46,789 nucleotides of DNA from Acidimicrobiia bacterium. Lineage in GTDB: Bacteria > Actinomycetota > Acidimicrobiia > Spongiisociales > UBA5794. The DNA is taken from NCBI GenBank assembly GCA_030066875.1, contig JASJAS010000034.1, positions 1-46,789 of the forward strand. Reading direction: 5' to 3'. The notes under the pieces are model-generated. The model saw only the letters and a program-made list of their open reading frames with translations, had not been told where the DNA came from and made no database searches. Within the stretch, counting starts at the first letter, position 1. Each line of letters begins with the position of its first letter. Both the position numbers and the translations under genes were made by a program. Shown one piece after another: positions 1-11,825 of the stretch.

Positions 1-989
1 ATTCCCTCGGGTAGGGGATCATCGGCAAACAAGCCGAGCCATTCCAGGCTAGCGATCACGGGGTCGTCGGGCGGGAGCCCGAGGTGATCGGCCACGACCG
101 CGGCAAGGTCATCCGTTGCTGGGTGGCCGATCAAGCGGCTGAGCAATCCGGCGAAGGTGAGGCCCGCCATGTCCTCCTTCTCGGTCTCGTCCAGCAACCC
201 GAGGTCGACCATGCAGCGCATCACTGCACACCATCCTGGGTAGCGGAGCGTCCCTCGGAACATCGTCGCCGCCGAGTCGATGCCGTAGGTGTCCAGGTAG
301 GGCAAGCTGTCACGGTTCGGGTACCCCTCGAATTCGACCAGGTCATGGTCGAGCGCCACCGTTACCGGAGCCCGGTGATCGAATAGCACCTCGCCGGGCA
401 CCTCAATGGTGCGGCCGTCGCGACGGAAGCGGGCGGTGTTCTTGCCGGCCTTGAGCACGCCCTTGGGACTCCAAGAGAACTTGTAGCCAAAGGGGTTGTC
501 GTTGGCTTCCGGCGCGGGCAAGCCACCACAGAAGGAGCTGAAGGACGTGATCTCGCCGCCCGCCTCCTGAACCCGATGAATCACTTGCATCGCCGTCATG
601 TGGTCGATGCCGGGATCAACGCCGATCTCGTTGAGCAGAATGACCCCGGCCTTTCGGGCCGGACCATCGAGAGCGCGCATCGCATCACTGACGTAGGAAG
701 TGGTCACAAGGTGGGTGCCGGTCTCGATGCACACTTCGGCCACCCGGGTGTGGTGTTCGTAGGGCAGGAGGCTCACCACCAGATCGTGCGCGGCTACGAG
801 TGGCACCAACCGGGCGGGCTCGCGAGCGATGTCAAATGCCTCGGCCCGACCATGCTGGTGCCCGTCGATGATCGCCTCCGCCTTGCTCACAGTTCGGCTG
901 GCTGCGGTCACGGAGAAGCCGTGATCGAGGAGGTAGCGAATGTGCGCCCGGGCCACGGAACCTGCTCCGAGGACGACGATCTTCTTCAT
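1..989 (-). CDS. Saccharopine dehydrogenase-like protein (C-terminus runs off the window)
   Basis: Read by hand from the reverse complement: MKKIVVLGAGSVARAHIRYLLDHGFSVTAASRTVSKAEAIIDGHQHG..., a Rossmann GxGxxA start followed by LLPYEHHTRVAE and GVILLNEIGVDPGIDHMTAMQVI, typical of saccharopine dehydrogenase. ATG at 989..987 overlaps the upstream stop (ATGA). Not in the ORF track because it is open at the window edge. Confidence 0.85.
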   Translation of the reverse strand, partial: MKKIVVLGAGSVARAHIRYLLDHGFSVTAASRTVSKAEAIIDGHQHGRAEAFDIAREPARLVPLVAAHDLVVSLLPYEHHTRVAEVCIETGTHLVTTSYVSDAMRALDGPARKAGVILLNEIGVDPGIDHMTAMQVIHRVQEAGGEITSFSSFCGGLPAPEANDNPFGYKFSWSPKGVLKAGKNTARFRRDGRTIEVPGEVLFDHRAPVTVALDHDLVEFEGYPNRDSLPYLDTYGIDSAATMFRGTLRYPGWCAVMRCMVDLGLLDETEKEDMAGLTFAGLLSRLIGHPATDDLAAVVADHLGLPPDDPVIASLEWLGLFADDPLPEG

Positions 990-2344
990 GGTTCCTCCCC
1001 AATGGGCGTGGCCTGCCCGCCGTGGGCGTCGACATGCGTTTGGAGATATCGGTAGCGAGGGGTCAGCACACCTCTGTGAACGATTGCTGCGGGTTCGATC
1101 TCGGGCGGGAGACCCACCGATTCCCAAGGCTCGGACCATCGGGCACGGGCGATCGCGGGCACGAACGGAGTCAGTACCCGGCTGAAGTCTTCGGTGGATT
1201 CCCTCGGCAGTTCGCAGGGAAGGGCGTCGACGGCGAGCACTACCGGCCCGGCTCCGGCGACTCCGTCCCGCGTCTGTCCGGTGTCGCAATCCCAGACATA
1301 GATCGGGGAGTCGGGCGTGGTGGCCCGTTCTGTGATCTCGATGCTGCCCTCGATGTCACACGTGATATCCCCGATGACGCGCAGCCGCGGTCGATCCTCG
1401 GAGGCGAAGAGTCGACGGACGCTATCGCGAGTGACCAACCGCGGGTACGCCTCGGTCCAGAAGATCGTGTTCATGAGAACGGTCAGCGATCCTAGATAGG
1501 GGGCGAAGCGGGACCGGTAGCGTTCGGGATGGTCGTAGTACTCCTGCAACTCGAAAGGCTGGCCGGGCTCGATCCGCTCGACCAGGTGCTCCTCCCGGAA
1601 AGTTACCCGGTAGACCACGTCCCGCCGGGCCGTCCCGGAACCGACGAGGTCTTCGAGCTCGGAAGGGTCAAGCTCAACAGTGGGAAGCTCGGAGAGGATC
1701 TCATGGACCCCGCCGGCCACATTCCCATAGCCGGCCACGCCTACCACCAACGGTGCCAGCGACCCGGGCACTCCGTCTCGGGCCAGGGTCTTGCCAGCCT
1801 CGCTCACCGCATCCTTGGCCTCGGCGAGAGCCGCGTAGGCATGTGCCGGCTTGATCTTGCCGAAGACGTGCCGCGTCTCTTCCCAGTCCAGCCGCTGACC
1901 CAGGGCCCACAAGCTGTCGATCATGCCGGCCAGGCCTGCATGCCGGCCGAAGAAGATGAGACGCCTGCCCTGGTTGTCGACGACACGCTCGTAGTCCACC
2001 AGCGTCGCTTCGAGCTCCAGGATCCGTTGGAGCATGGGCATGTTGTATGGCTGACCCTTCACTACGTGGGAGAAGAAGACGTAACCCGTGCGTCTTTGGA
2101 GCTTGGCCGGCGGGATCTCTTTGACACCGAAGACGACTTCCGCGGCGGACAAGTCGGAGGTGACGACACCGCCGGCATTCCGGTATTCCTCGTCGCGGAA
2201 CACTCGGCGCTCCGATGGTTCGACCAGGACTTCTAGACCGTGCCGGTTCACCAGTTCCCGTACCCCGCTCGGGGCGAGAGGAGCCCTTCTCTCCCAGGGG
2301 CTCTTGTCTTCGGCCCGGATTCCGATGCGGGTCCGTCCGGTCAT
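986..2344 (-). CDS. Lysine-ketoglutarate reductase / alanine dehydrogenase-PNT N-terminal-like protein (LOR/SDH family)
   Basis: 452 aa; MTGRTRIGIRAEDKSPWERRAPLAPSGVRELV and VFFSHVVKGQPYNMPMLQRILELEATLVDYERVVD.GRRLIFFGRHAGLAGMIDSLWALGQRL are typical of the AlaDh/PNT-like half of bifunctional lysine-degrading enzymes; translationally coupled to the SDH gene. Confidence 0.8.
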   Translation of the reverse strand: MTGRTRIGIRAEDKSPWERRAPLAPSGVRELVNRHGLEVLVEPSERRVFRDEEYRNAGGVVTSDLSAAEVVFGVKEIPPAKLQRRTGYVFFSHVVKGQPYNMPMLQRILELEATLVDYERVVDNQGRRLIFFGRHAGLAGMIDSLWALGQRLDWEETRHVFGKIKPAHAYAALAEAKDAVSEAGKTLARDGVPGSLAPLVVGVAGYGNVAGGVHEILSELPTVELDPSELEDLVGSGTARRDVVYRVTFREEHLVERIEPGQPFELQEYYDHPERYRSRFAPYLGSLTVLMNTIFWTEAYPRLVTRDSVRRLFASEDRPRLRVIGDITCDIEGSIEITERATTPDSPIYVWDCDTGQTRDGVAGAGPVVLAVDALPCELPRESTEDFSRVLTPFVPAIARARWSEPWESVGLPPEIEPAAIVHRGVLTPRYRYLQTHVDAHGGQATPIGEEP

Positions 2345-2423
2345 GTCGGGCGAGATTGTAGAGCTTCCAACAGGGGCACCATTTGACCGGACCAGATGGG
2401 TCAGCCTTCTGTCAGGCGGGTCA

Positions 2424-3620
2424 TCAGCGGCTCGACCATGCCACCCAGGTGCCGTCGCTCACTCGTTGCGGAGCGGAACCGTCCGCTTTGACCCAGATCC
2501 CAGATTCACCATCGATCGCCCCGGGAAAGGCGAATGCCGAACCATCGGGTGACCAGAGGGTCACGCTCTGGGCATACTGGTCGAAGAAGGGGAGCAGTTC
2601 ACGCAAGAAGCTTGGATCAGGCTCAAATCGAACTGACTCGCTCATCTCGCCGTCCTCCCAGATGCTCCAGCGAGCCTCTCCGGAGGCGACGGCATCGAGC
2701 ACGAGCAGCCTCCGGCCATCCGGGGACCAGAAGAAAGCGATCGCCGGGTTCTCGGTCACCGTTTGCAGATCCCCACCCTCCACGTCGATCACCACGACCC
2801 GGCCTGCCGCGAGCCGTGGCGTCGTTTGATAGGCCACGCTGAGAGCGTCGCTGTCACGCATGCTTTGGGCGGCAATCTTCGAGCCGTCGGGAGTGGCAAC
2901 GAAGTTTGTCGGACCAGGCACTCGGGCGAGCAGGCTGCTGTCCCCGGTCGTGTCGATCAGGGCGAGGTATCTGTCGTTCCCTTGGTGGTCGATGGCGATG
3001 ATCCCACGGTCGGTCCACACCGGAGCTTGAAACTGTCCTGGTACCGGTCCGAGAGCTTGCGCCGAGCCGGCGATGTTGATCTCCAACCGGTCGGACCCGA
3101 TGTGTGTGACCATTTCCGTTCCGCTCGGGCTCCACGAGAAATACAGGGGTTGACCGGCGTCGAGCTGTTCCAGTTCGGAAAGTGCTCCGTCCGCAATCGA
3201 TGTCGTGTCGAGGCGCAGCCCGCTCTCACCGTTCCGCAGCAATGCCAGCTCGTTGCCCGTCGACCAGTGGAAATAGAAGGGGAAGCTCGAGGTGGGGAGC
3301 GACCACCGACCCGATGTGTCAGGATCTGCGACGTGGATCCCTCGTTCGGGGCTGATCTGAGAGAAAGCGAGCAGAGTGCCGTCCGGAGACCAGGTTGGTT
3401 GGAAGTAGAAGGCGCGATCGGCTCCGGAAGGAGCGACATCGGTCACTGCCACGCGGTTGGAACCATCGGCGTCGAGTACGACGACGTTGCCATCGTCGAC
3501 GATGGCAAGCCGACCCTCCCCTTCACCGGTTCCTTGGACGGTGCCGTTGGTGCACGCCCCGAGGGCGAGGATGGCCACCAGCATCCAGCCCGCCGTCACC
3601 GTCCTATTGAGTCGTCTCAT
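2424..3620 (-). CDS. Lipoprotein with TolB/WD40-like beta-propeller repeats
   Basis: Likely start MRRLNRTVTAGWMLVAILALGAC (lipobox LGAC) inside the longer ORF 2424..3677; repeated 'WSPDG' motifs (FQPTWSPDGTLLAFS, FFWSPDGRRLLVL, LWSPDGSAFAF). Confidence 0.7.
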   Translation of the reverse strand: MRRLNRTVTAGWMLVAILALGACTNGTVQGTGEGEGRLAIVDDGNVVVLDADGSNRVAVTDVAPSGADRAFYFQPTWSPDGTLLAFSQISPERGIHVADPDTSGRWSLPTSSFPFYFHWSTGNELALLRNGESGLRLDTTSIADGALSELEQLDAGQPLYFSWSPSGTEMVTHIGSDRLEINIAGSAQALGPVPGQFQAPVWTDRGIIAIDHQGNDRYLALIDTTGDSSLLARVPGPTNFVATPDGSKIAAQSMRDSDALSVAYQTTPRLAAGRVVVIDVEGGDLQTVTENPAIAFFWSPDGRRLLVLDAVASGEARWSIWEDGEMSESVRFEPDPSFLRELLPFFDQYAQSVTLWSPDGSAFAFPGAIDGESGIWVKADGSAPQRVSDGTWVAWSSR

Positions 3621-3786
3621 GCTCACTCTTCGGCGCAACCTCACCGGCCGGATCCTTGTTCCCGTAGGCAGCGTCACAAAAGGGACCCATTCCGGAAAAA
3701 GCCACTCAGAAGGGGACCTTTAGGCCCTGCTACGAAGCCACCTCTGGGCATACGATGCTTGGCGAGCAGTACGTCTAGGAGGACTG

Positions 3787-5739
<1,953 letters not shown>

Positions 5740-5763
5740 CCAGCAGAACGGACGACCACGGCA

Positions 5764-5795
5764 GACGCCTCCTTCGCTAGGGCGGGGGAGGCGTC
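5764..5795 (+). terminator. Intergenic hairpin, possible terminator or attenuator between acs and dps
   Basis: GACGCCTCC (5764-5772) pairs perfectly with GGAGGCGTC (5787-5795); 14-nt loop; no downstream U-tract. Confidence 0.45.
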
Positions 5796-5825
5796 GCAAC
5801 TAGAGAGAAGGACTAGGAGGAACTC

Positions 5826-6290
5826 ATGGCTTGGACGGTGCTCCCCGAGGCAACCGCTCACAAGGTGGCGGATGCCCTGCAGCCGACAATGCTCGACCTC
5901 ATCGACCTGCACCTCATCGGTAAGCAAGCGCACTGGACCGTCGTCGGTGACGGTTTCCAGCCTGTGCACGAGCGGCTCGACATCTTGATCGACGCATGGC
6001 GGGAGTGGAGCGACAGCGTTGCCGAACGGATCGTCATCCTTGGTGCGTTGCCACGGGGACGGGCCCAAGATGTGGTCAACGAGGGTGCCGGCAACGAGCT
6101 TCCGGTCGCATGGCTGGATGACACCGAAGCAATTCGCCTGATGGCCGACCGGGTTGAACTGGCGGCGAAGCGTGCAAGGGACAATCAGGCTGCAGTTGCC
6201 GATCTCGACGTCATAAGCGACGCTCTGTTGCAGACCATCATCGAGGGCCTCGAAGAGCAACTCTGGATGCTTCGCGCGCATCTCCGCTGA
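5826..6290 (+). CDS. dps: Dps/ferritin-like DNA-protection protein
   Basis: 154 aa; LIGKQAHWTVVGDGFQPVHERLDILIDAWREWSDSVAER matches the Dps ferroxidase-site signature region; RBS aggagga. Confidence 0.85.
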   Translation: MAWTVLPEATAHKVADALQPTMLDLIDLHLIGKQAHWTVVGDGFQPVHERLDILIDAWREWSDSVAERIVILGALPRGRAQDVVNEGAGNELPVAWLDDTEAIRLMADRVELAAKRARDNQAAVADLDVISDALLQTIIEGLEEQLWMLRAHLR

Positions 6291-6386
6291 AGTAGGCAAA
6301 CACGCGACCAGGCGGGAGCGTCTCCATGTTGCACGCGCCTGTGTCGTGGGCTGGCAACGTTATGTCCCAGCTTCGATAATGGTGCC

Positions 6387-8102
6387 ATGAGTAGCGTCCC
6401 TGATGATCTCCGCCGCCGCACCGAAGAGTGGATTGCGGCCGACCCGCACAAGAAGACCCGCCGGGAGCTGACCGAGCTCCTCGAAGCCGGTGACGCCGAC
6501 GAGTTGGCAGAACGAATGGACGGCTCTCTCGAGTTCGGCACGGCCGGATTGCGGGGGAAGGTCGAGGCAGGTTCGAATCGAATGAACCGCGCCGTCGTCA
6601 TTCGCACGACCCGCGGCCTCGCCGAGTTCCTCCTGGAGCGCGCCGGCGATTCCGACAAGCCGGTGGTCATCGGGCGTGACGCCCGGCTTTCGAGTCAGCG
6701 ATTCCAGAAGGATGCTGTGGCAGTGCTCACCGCGGCCGGAATCCTCGTGCGGTTCTTCCGCGACCCTGTGCCAACTCCGTTGGTTGCCTATGCGGCCCGC
6801 CAACTGGGGGCGCAGGCTGCCGTCGTGATCACCGCCAGCCACAACCCGCCACTCGACAACGGCTACAAGGTCTACGACACCAACGGAGCCCAGATCATCC
6901 CACCGACCGACAAGGAGATCGCCGCAAAGATCGCTTCGGCTCCTTCGGCCAAGGATGTACCCCGCCTCGCCAAGAAGTATCGGGGCGGCATGACCTACCC
7001 GGTTCCGGATTACATGTTTGAACGGTATCTCGGCGAGTTGGCGCAGGTGCGGGCGTCCGATGCAAAGGGTTCAGATCTGGGCATCGTCTACACCCCACTT
7101 CACGGTGTCGGTGGTGCGTTCGTGACGGACGCATTGCGCAGATTCGGCCACCCCAGAATCCATCAGGTTGCGGAGCAGTACGACCCCGATGGGCACTTCC
7201 CCACGGTTGACTTTCCCAACCCGGAGGAGCCGGGGGCGCTCGACCTTGCCAGCAGCCTTGCGGTCGAGAACAACGCCGATCTCATCATCGCCAACGACCC
7301 CGACACCGACCGGCTGTCGATCAGCCTGGCTCACAGTGACGGATGGCGTCCGCTCACTGGCAATCAGATTGGAGTGCTGCTGGCCGACTACCTCCTGTCG
7401 AACACGACCGTGGAGCGACCGGTTGTGCTCAACAGCATCGTCTCGTCTCCCATGCTGGCCAGCGTGGCGGAGTCCCACGGAGCACGGTTCGTGCAAACAC
7501 TCACCGGCTTCAAGTGGATCTGGAACGCCGCTCTCGATGTGGCTGAGGCCGACGGATCCACTTTCGTCTTCGGCTACGAGGAGGCGCTGGGGTACTCGGT
7601 CGGTCCCGCGGTGCGGGACAAGGACGGCATTTCGGCTGCCGTGATATTCGCCGATCTCGCCGCGGCATGTCACCAGCGAGGGGAGTCCGTGCTCGATTAC
7701 CTGGCTCGACTCTATGACGAGCACGGCCTGTGGGCTTCGACCCAGAAGAGCATCGTACGCCCCGGCAGCGAGGGAGCAGCCCAGATCGCAGCGGCGATGG
7801 AGCGCATCGGCGCCGCGCCGCCGTCCGAGATCGCCGGAATCGAGGTTGTCGAGGTTACGGACTACCGAATCGGAGCAGAGGATCGGCCCCGGTATCTCGC
7901 GGCGACCCCGCTGGTCGCTTTGGATCTGGGGAGCCGGGGGCGCGCCCTGGTGCGACCGAGTGGCACGGAGCCCAAGCTGAAGATCTACGTCGATCTCGTG
8001 GCCGCCCGTGACACCACGGTCACCGCCGAGCAGCAGGAGAGGACGCTGGTTGCGGAGGCCGACGGTGTTGCAGAGGCCCTGGCCGAGGTGCTTGGTCTGT
8101 AG
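6387..8102 (+). CDS. Phosphoglucomutase/phosphomannomutase family (phospho-sugar mutase)
   Basis: 571 aa; VITASHNPPLDNGYKVYD phosphoserine loop, NDPDTDRLSIS metal loop, GYEEALGYSVG, VRPSGTEPKLKIYV. Confidence 0.92.
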   Translation: MSSVPDDLRRRTEEWIAADPHKKTRRELTELLEAGDADELAERMDGSLEFGTAGLRGKVEAGSNRMNRAVVIRTTRGLAEFLLERAGDSDKPVVIGRDARLSSQRFQKDAVAVLTAAGILVRFFRDPVPTPLVAYAARQLGAQAAVVITASHNPPLDNGYKVYDTNGAQIIPPTDKEIAAKIASAPSAKDVPRLAKKYRGGMTYPVPDYMFERYLGELAQVRASDAKGSDLGIVYTPLHGVGGAFVTDALRRFGHPRIHQVAEQYDPDGHFPTVDFPNPEEPGALDLASSLAVENNADLIIANDPDTDRLSISLAHSDGWRPLTGNQIGVLLADYLLSNTTVERPVVLNSIVSSPMLASVAESHGARFVQTLTGFKWIWNAALDVAEADGSTFVFGYEEALGYSVGPAVRDKDGISAAVIFADLAAACHQRGESVLDYLARLYDEHGLWASTQKSIVRPGSEGAAQIAAAMERIGAAPPSEIAGIEVVEVTDYRIGAEDRPRYLAATPLVALDLGSRGRALVRPSGTEPKLKIYVDLVAARDTTVTAEQQERTLVAEADGVAEALAEVLGL

Positions 8103-8216
8103 CTCAGCCGAGGCCGGTCGGCGGGGATTCACCGCGGTATTGGGCCCTTCCCTACAATCGGCGATAATGCGACCACGAATCAGACCGGCGCGGCGCGCCA
8201 CAACCAAGGAGCTGTC

Positions 8217-9266
8217 ATGGACCTAGCCGCCCTCCTCGGAGACCAAGCCGAATACCTGCTCGGATACGAGGCGAAGGGGATCCCGAAGGAGCAGCTCAGC
8301 CTTCCTGGGCCGGATTTCATCGATCGTGTCATCGCCAAGAGCGACCGGACTCCGCAGGTGCTCCGCAGTCTGCAGAGCTTGTACGACCACGGCCGGCTCG
8401 GCGGTTCGGGATATGTCTCGATCCTCCCGGTGGACCAGGGGATCGAGCATTCTGCGGCTGCTTCTTTTGCGCCGAACCCGGCCTACTTCGACCCGAAGAA
8501 CATCGTCGAACTAGCTATTGAGGGAGGCTGCAACGCCGTTGCCTCCACCTTCGGTGTGCTTGCAATGGTCTCTCGTAGCTACGCGCACAAGATTCCTTTC
8601 ATCGTCAAGATCAACCACAACGAGTTGCTCACCTACCCGGCAACGCACGATCAGGTCATGTTCGGTTCGGTCGATCAGGCCTTCGACCTCGGGGCCGCCG
8701 CCGTGGGCGCCACCATCTACTTCGGTTCGGACGAGTCGATGCGGCAACTCCAGGAAACCGCCGAAGCGTTCGAGCGGGCGCACCAACTGGGTATGTTCAC
8801 GGTGCTGTGGTGCTATGTCCGCAACAGCGCATTCAAGAAGGACGGAGTCAACTACGAAGGTGCGGCCGACTTGACTGGTCAGGCAAACCACATTGGGGCG
8901 ACCATCGAGGCCGACATCGTCAAGCAGAAGCTTCCCGATTCCAACGACGGCTACGGCGTGATCGGTTTTGGACGTACCCATCCCAAGGTGTACGACGAAC
9001 TGACGAGCGACCATCCGATCGACCTCACCCGTTGGCAGGTGGCCAACACGTACATGGGCCGAGTCGGATTGATCAACTCCGGCGGTGCTTCCGGGGGCGA
9101 GAGTGACCTCGCTGATGCAGTGCGTACCGCGGTCGTCAACAAGCGGGCCGGCGGAACCGGTCTCATCAGCGGTCGGAAAGCGTTCCAGCGTCCGATGAGC
9201 GAGGGCGTCGAATTACTCAACGCCATCCAGGATGTCTATCTGGATGCATCGGTGACGATCGCGTAA
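8217..9266 (+). CDS. fbaB: Class I fructose-bisphosphate aldolase (FbaB/DhnA type)
   Basis: 349 aa; [52 protein letters not shown] motifs. Confidence 0.85.
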   Translation: MDLAALLGDQAEYLLGYEAKGIPKEQLSLPGPDFIDRVIAKSDRTPQVLRSLQSLYDHGRLGGSGYVSILPVDQGIEHSAAASFAPNPAYFDPKNIVELAIEGGCNAVASTFGVLAMVSRSYAHKIPFIVKINHNELLTYPATHDQVMFGSVDQAFDLGAAAVGATIYFGSDESMRQLQETAEAFERAHQLGMFTVLWCYVRNSAFKKDGVNYEGAADLTGQANHIGATIEADIVKQKLPDSNDGYGVIGFGRTHPKVYDELTSDHPIDLTRWQVANTYMGRVGLINSGGASGGESDLADAVRTAVVNKRAGGTGLISGRKAFQRPMSEGVELLNAIQDVYLDASVTIA

Positions 9267-9319
9267 CTACAGTCAAGCCAAGAGTTGGATCACAACGGAT
9301 AAGGCCCCGAGGAGGACTA

Positions 9320-10846
9320 ATGGCGATCGCGCTTCCGGATGCTCGTTCAGTTGCGGTAAATCCCACCCAAGCCGAGATGCGTGCATGGGTGTTGGAGTTC
9401 ATGCCCAACATCACCGAGACCGAGTTCGGCAATCTCAACTACAAGGCCCAGGTCAAGGCGCGGCTGGCGGCATCGACCTTCTTCGTCGCTGAGGAAGAGA
9501 TTCACCAGAACCGCATTCCGCGTAGCGAGTTCGAGGAGTGGGCGGCGAAGCAGGACGCCTATATCGCCGACAAGGACATGATCCTCATCGAGGGTTACAT
9601 CGGTCCCGATCCTGCATTCCGTACCGCCGCTGCCCTCTACATGGAGCGGACTCAGGCCAACATTCCGGCAATGCAGCAGCAGCTGTACTTCCCCCGCGAC
9701 GACAAATGGAACCGCGAGTTCACGGTCATCTACACGCCGGGTCTGAATGCCCCGGGGAAACCGAATGACCGGCTGATCCTGGTCGATCTCGAGAACTACG
9801 TGACCAGAGTCTTCGGTTCCGACTACTTCGGAGAATCGAAGATGGGCGGTCTGCGCATGTGGAACCACCTGGTGTATCAGCAAGGCGGCTTGGCGATGCA
9901 CTCCGGCCTCAAGACGTTCCCTGACGTGAACGGCGAAGAGAAGGTCATGGTCATCTTGGGTCTCTCGGGGACGGGTAAGACCACTACGACATTCCGTCAG
10001 CAGCTCGGCTCGTTGCCGGTGCAAGATGACTTCAACGCTCTCATGCCCGGCGGAATTGTGTACACGACCGAAAACGGGTGCTTTGCGAAGACGTTCGGTC
10101 TCGACCCGGACGACGAGCCGACCATCTATGGGGGAACCACCCGGTACGATGCGTGGCTGGAGAACACCCACTGCAATCCGGATGGGTCGGTCGATTTCTT
10201 CGATGATTCCGATACGGCGAACGGGCGCTCCACCTTCCCGCTGGCGAACATCCGGCATCGCAGCCCGGTGGATCTGCCACCGGCCAACTATCTCTTGTTG
10301 CTCAACCGGAACGAGAACCTGATTCCCGCAGTGGCCAAGCTGAAGCGAGAGCAGGCCGCGGCATACTTCATGCTTGGGGAGACAAAAGGCACGTCGGCAG
10401 GGGGGAAGGAGGAGGCGGGCAAGAACCTGAGAGTTCCCGGGACCAATCCGTTCTTCTTCAACAACGACGCCATGCAGGGCAATCGCTTGCTCGAGCTACT
10501 CGACACCATGCCGGATCTCGAGGTCTACCTCATGAATACGGGTCGGGTGGGTGGCACCGATGGCGATGAGCGATCCAAGAAGGTGAAGATTCGCCACAGC
10601 TCAGCCGTGGTCGAGGGCATCGTCTCCGGCACCATCGAGTGGGAGGAAGACCCCGATTTCGGCTACGACGTGGCGACGTCGCTCCCCGGCTTTCCCGATG
10701 AGGAGATCCTGCGTCCGCACAAGCTGTACGAGCGTCAAGGTCGGCTCGAAGAGTACGCCGCCATCGTGGACAAGCTCAAGGAGGAGCGGCGGGAATACCT
10801 GCGTTCCTATCCGGGGCTCGACGAGAGCATCGTCACCTCGATCTAG
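9320..10846 (+). CDS. pckA: Phosphoenolpyruvate carboxykinase (ATP), divergent
   Basis: 508 aa; P-loop GLSGTGKTTTTF, ENGCFAKTFGL, LVDLENYVTRVFGSDYFGE, YLMNTGRVGG; family resemblance to ATP-PEPCK but divergent at several usual blocks. Confidence 0.8.
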   Translation: MAIALPDARSVAVNPTQAEMRAWVLEFMPNITETEFGNLNYKAQVKARLAASTFFVAEEEIHQNRIPRSEFEEWAAKQDAYIADKDMILIEGYIGPDPAFRTAAALYMERTQANIPAMQQQLYFPRDDKWNREFTVIYTPGLNAPGKPNDRLILVDLENYVTRVFGSDYFGESKMGGLRMWNHLVYQQGGLAMHSGLKTFPDVNGEEKVMVILGLSGTGKTTTTFRQQLGSLPVQDDFNALMPGGIVYTTENGCFAKTFGLDPDDEPTIYGGTTRYDAWLENTHCNPDGSVDFFDDSDTANGRSTFPLANIRHRSPVDLPPANYLLLLNRNENLIPAVAKLKREQAAAYFMLGETKGTSAGGKEEAGKNLRVPGTNPFFFNNDAMQGNRLLELLDTMPDLEVYLMNTGRVGGTDGDERSKKVKIRHSSAVVEGIVSGTIEWEEDPDFGYDVATSLPGFPDEEILRPHKLYERQGRLEEYAAIVDKLKEERREYLRSYPGLDESIVTSI

Positions 10847-10963
10847 GGCTAGGCCCGCCCCCTCGAGCTCCCCCAGCATGGTCTACCGCAGTGGCCTCGG
10901 GGCTATTGCGGTTCGCACGAAATAACTAGTGAATCGCGCTCGGTTGCTGCCGACAGCATCGGC

Positions 10964-11764
10964 ATGAAAGAGCGCACACCACACACCAAGCGGATCGATG
11001 AACGCGGGTTCAAGCTTGTCCGCAAGGGCTACGATCCTCGGGAGGTGACCACCTACCTGGAGGAACTCGAACACGCTTTCCAGGACATGGAAGGTCACGC
11101 CAGAAGGACTTCGCAGCGAGTGGTAGAGCTCGAACGCGACCTCGGCGCCGCCCGCGCCACCGAGCGGGCTTCCCTCGACAACGCGATGATGGCCGTCTTC
11201 GACGTCAAAGACCGCATGATCGACAGGGCTTCCCGTCGTGCGAAGGAGATCGAAGACCAGGCCGACAAGACTGTCTCAGCCATGATGGCGCAGGTTGCCG
11301 AATCGCGGGGTCGGGAGCCGGAGCTCGAAGCACGTATCGCGAACCTCGAACAGGACCTGGTGCGGAGCCGGGCCGATTCGGAGCGACTGCGGATGCAGCT
11401 CAATGAAGCTCACACCGCCCTAGATCACATCGAAACCACCACCACGGTCGATATCACCAGTCTGCAGGCGCAGCTCAAGCATGAGCAGCAGCAGAACGAA
11501 GCACTGCGCGGCGCGGCTCGTGACGTCAACTGGGTGAAGCGTGAATTCGAGCACAAGCTGGCGCAAGCACAAGAGAGGGCGATGCACGCACAGGCAGACG
11601 CCGAAGCGGCTCGCGCTGAGCTCGAAGCTCTCAAGACCACGTTGTCAGGGACGGATGCTCCTGAGGACGCGACCGTTGTCTACGAGCGGTCCGAGGTGGG
11701 CGACTACGAGCACGCTGTTGCCGCCTTTGCAGCCCTCAACGAAGAGCTCAAGAAGGCTATCTAG
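10964..11764 (+). CDS. DivIVA-like coiled-coil protein (short paralog)
   Basis: 266 aa; N-terminal FKLVRKGYDPREVTTYLEELE resembles the DivIVA domain, then long coiled coil. Confidence 0.65.
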   Translation: MKERTPHTKRIDERGFKLVRKGYDPREVTTYLEELEHAFQDMEGHARRTSQRVVELERDLGAARATERASLDNAMMAVFDVKDRMIDRASRRAKEIEDQADKTVSAMMAQVAESRGREPELEARIANLEQDLVRSRADSERLRMQLNEAHTALDHIETTTTVDITSLQAQLKHEQQQNEALRGAARDVNWVKREFEHKLAQAQERAMHAQADAEAARAELEALKTTLSGTDAPEDATVVYERSEVGDYEHAVAAFAALNEELKKAI

Positions 11765-11825
11765 CCCCTAGAACGGCGCAATCACCCACTATCAAGCTCG
11801 GTGTTGAACTGCCGATAGCTACGGA

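Noticed and set aside
3660-3725. Imperfect inverted repeat (aaaagggacccattccgg...aaggggaccttt) between the lipoprotein and acs
   Set aside because: Mismatched arms and no clear functional context; too weak to call an operator or terminator.
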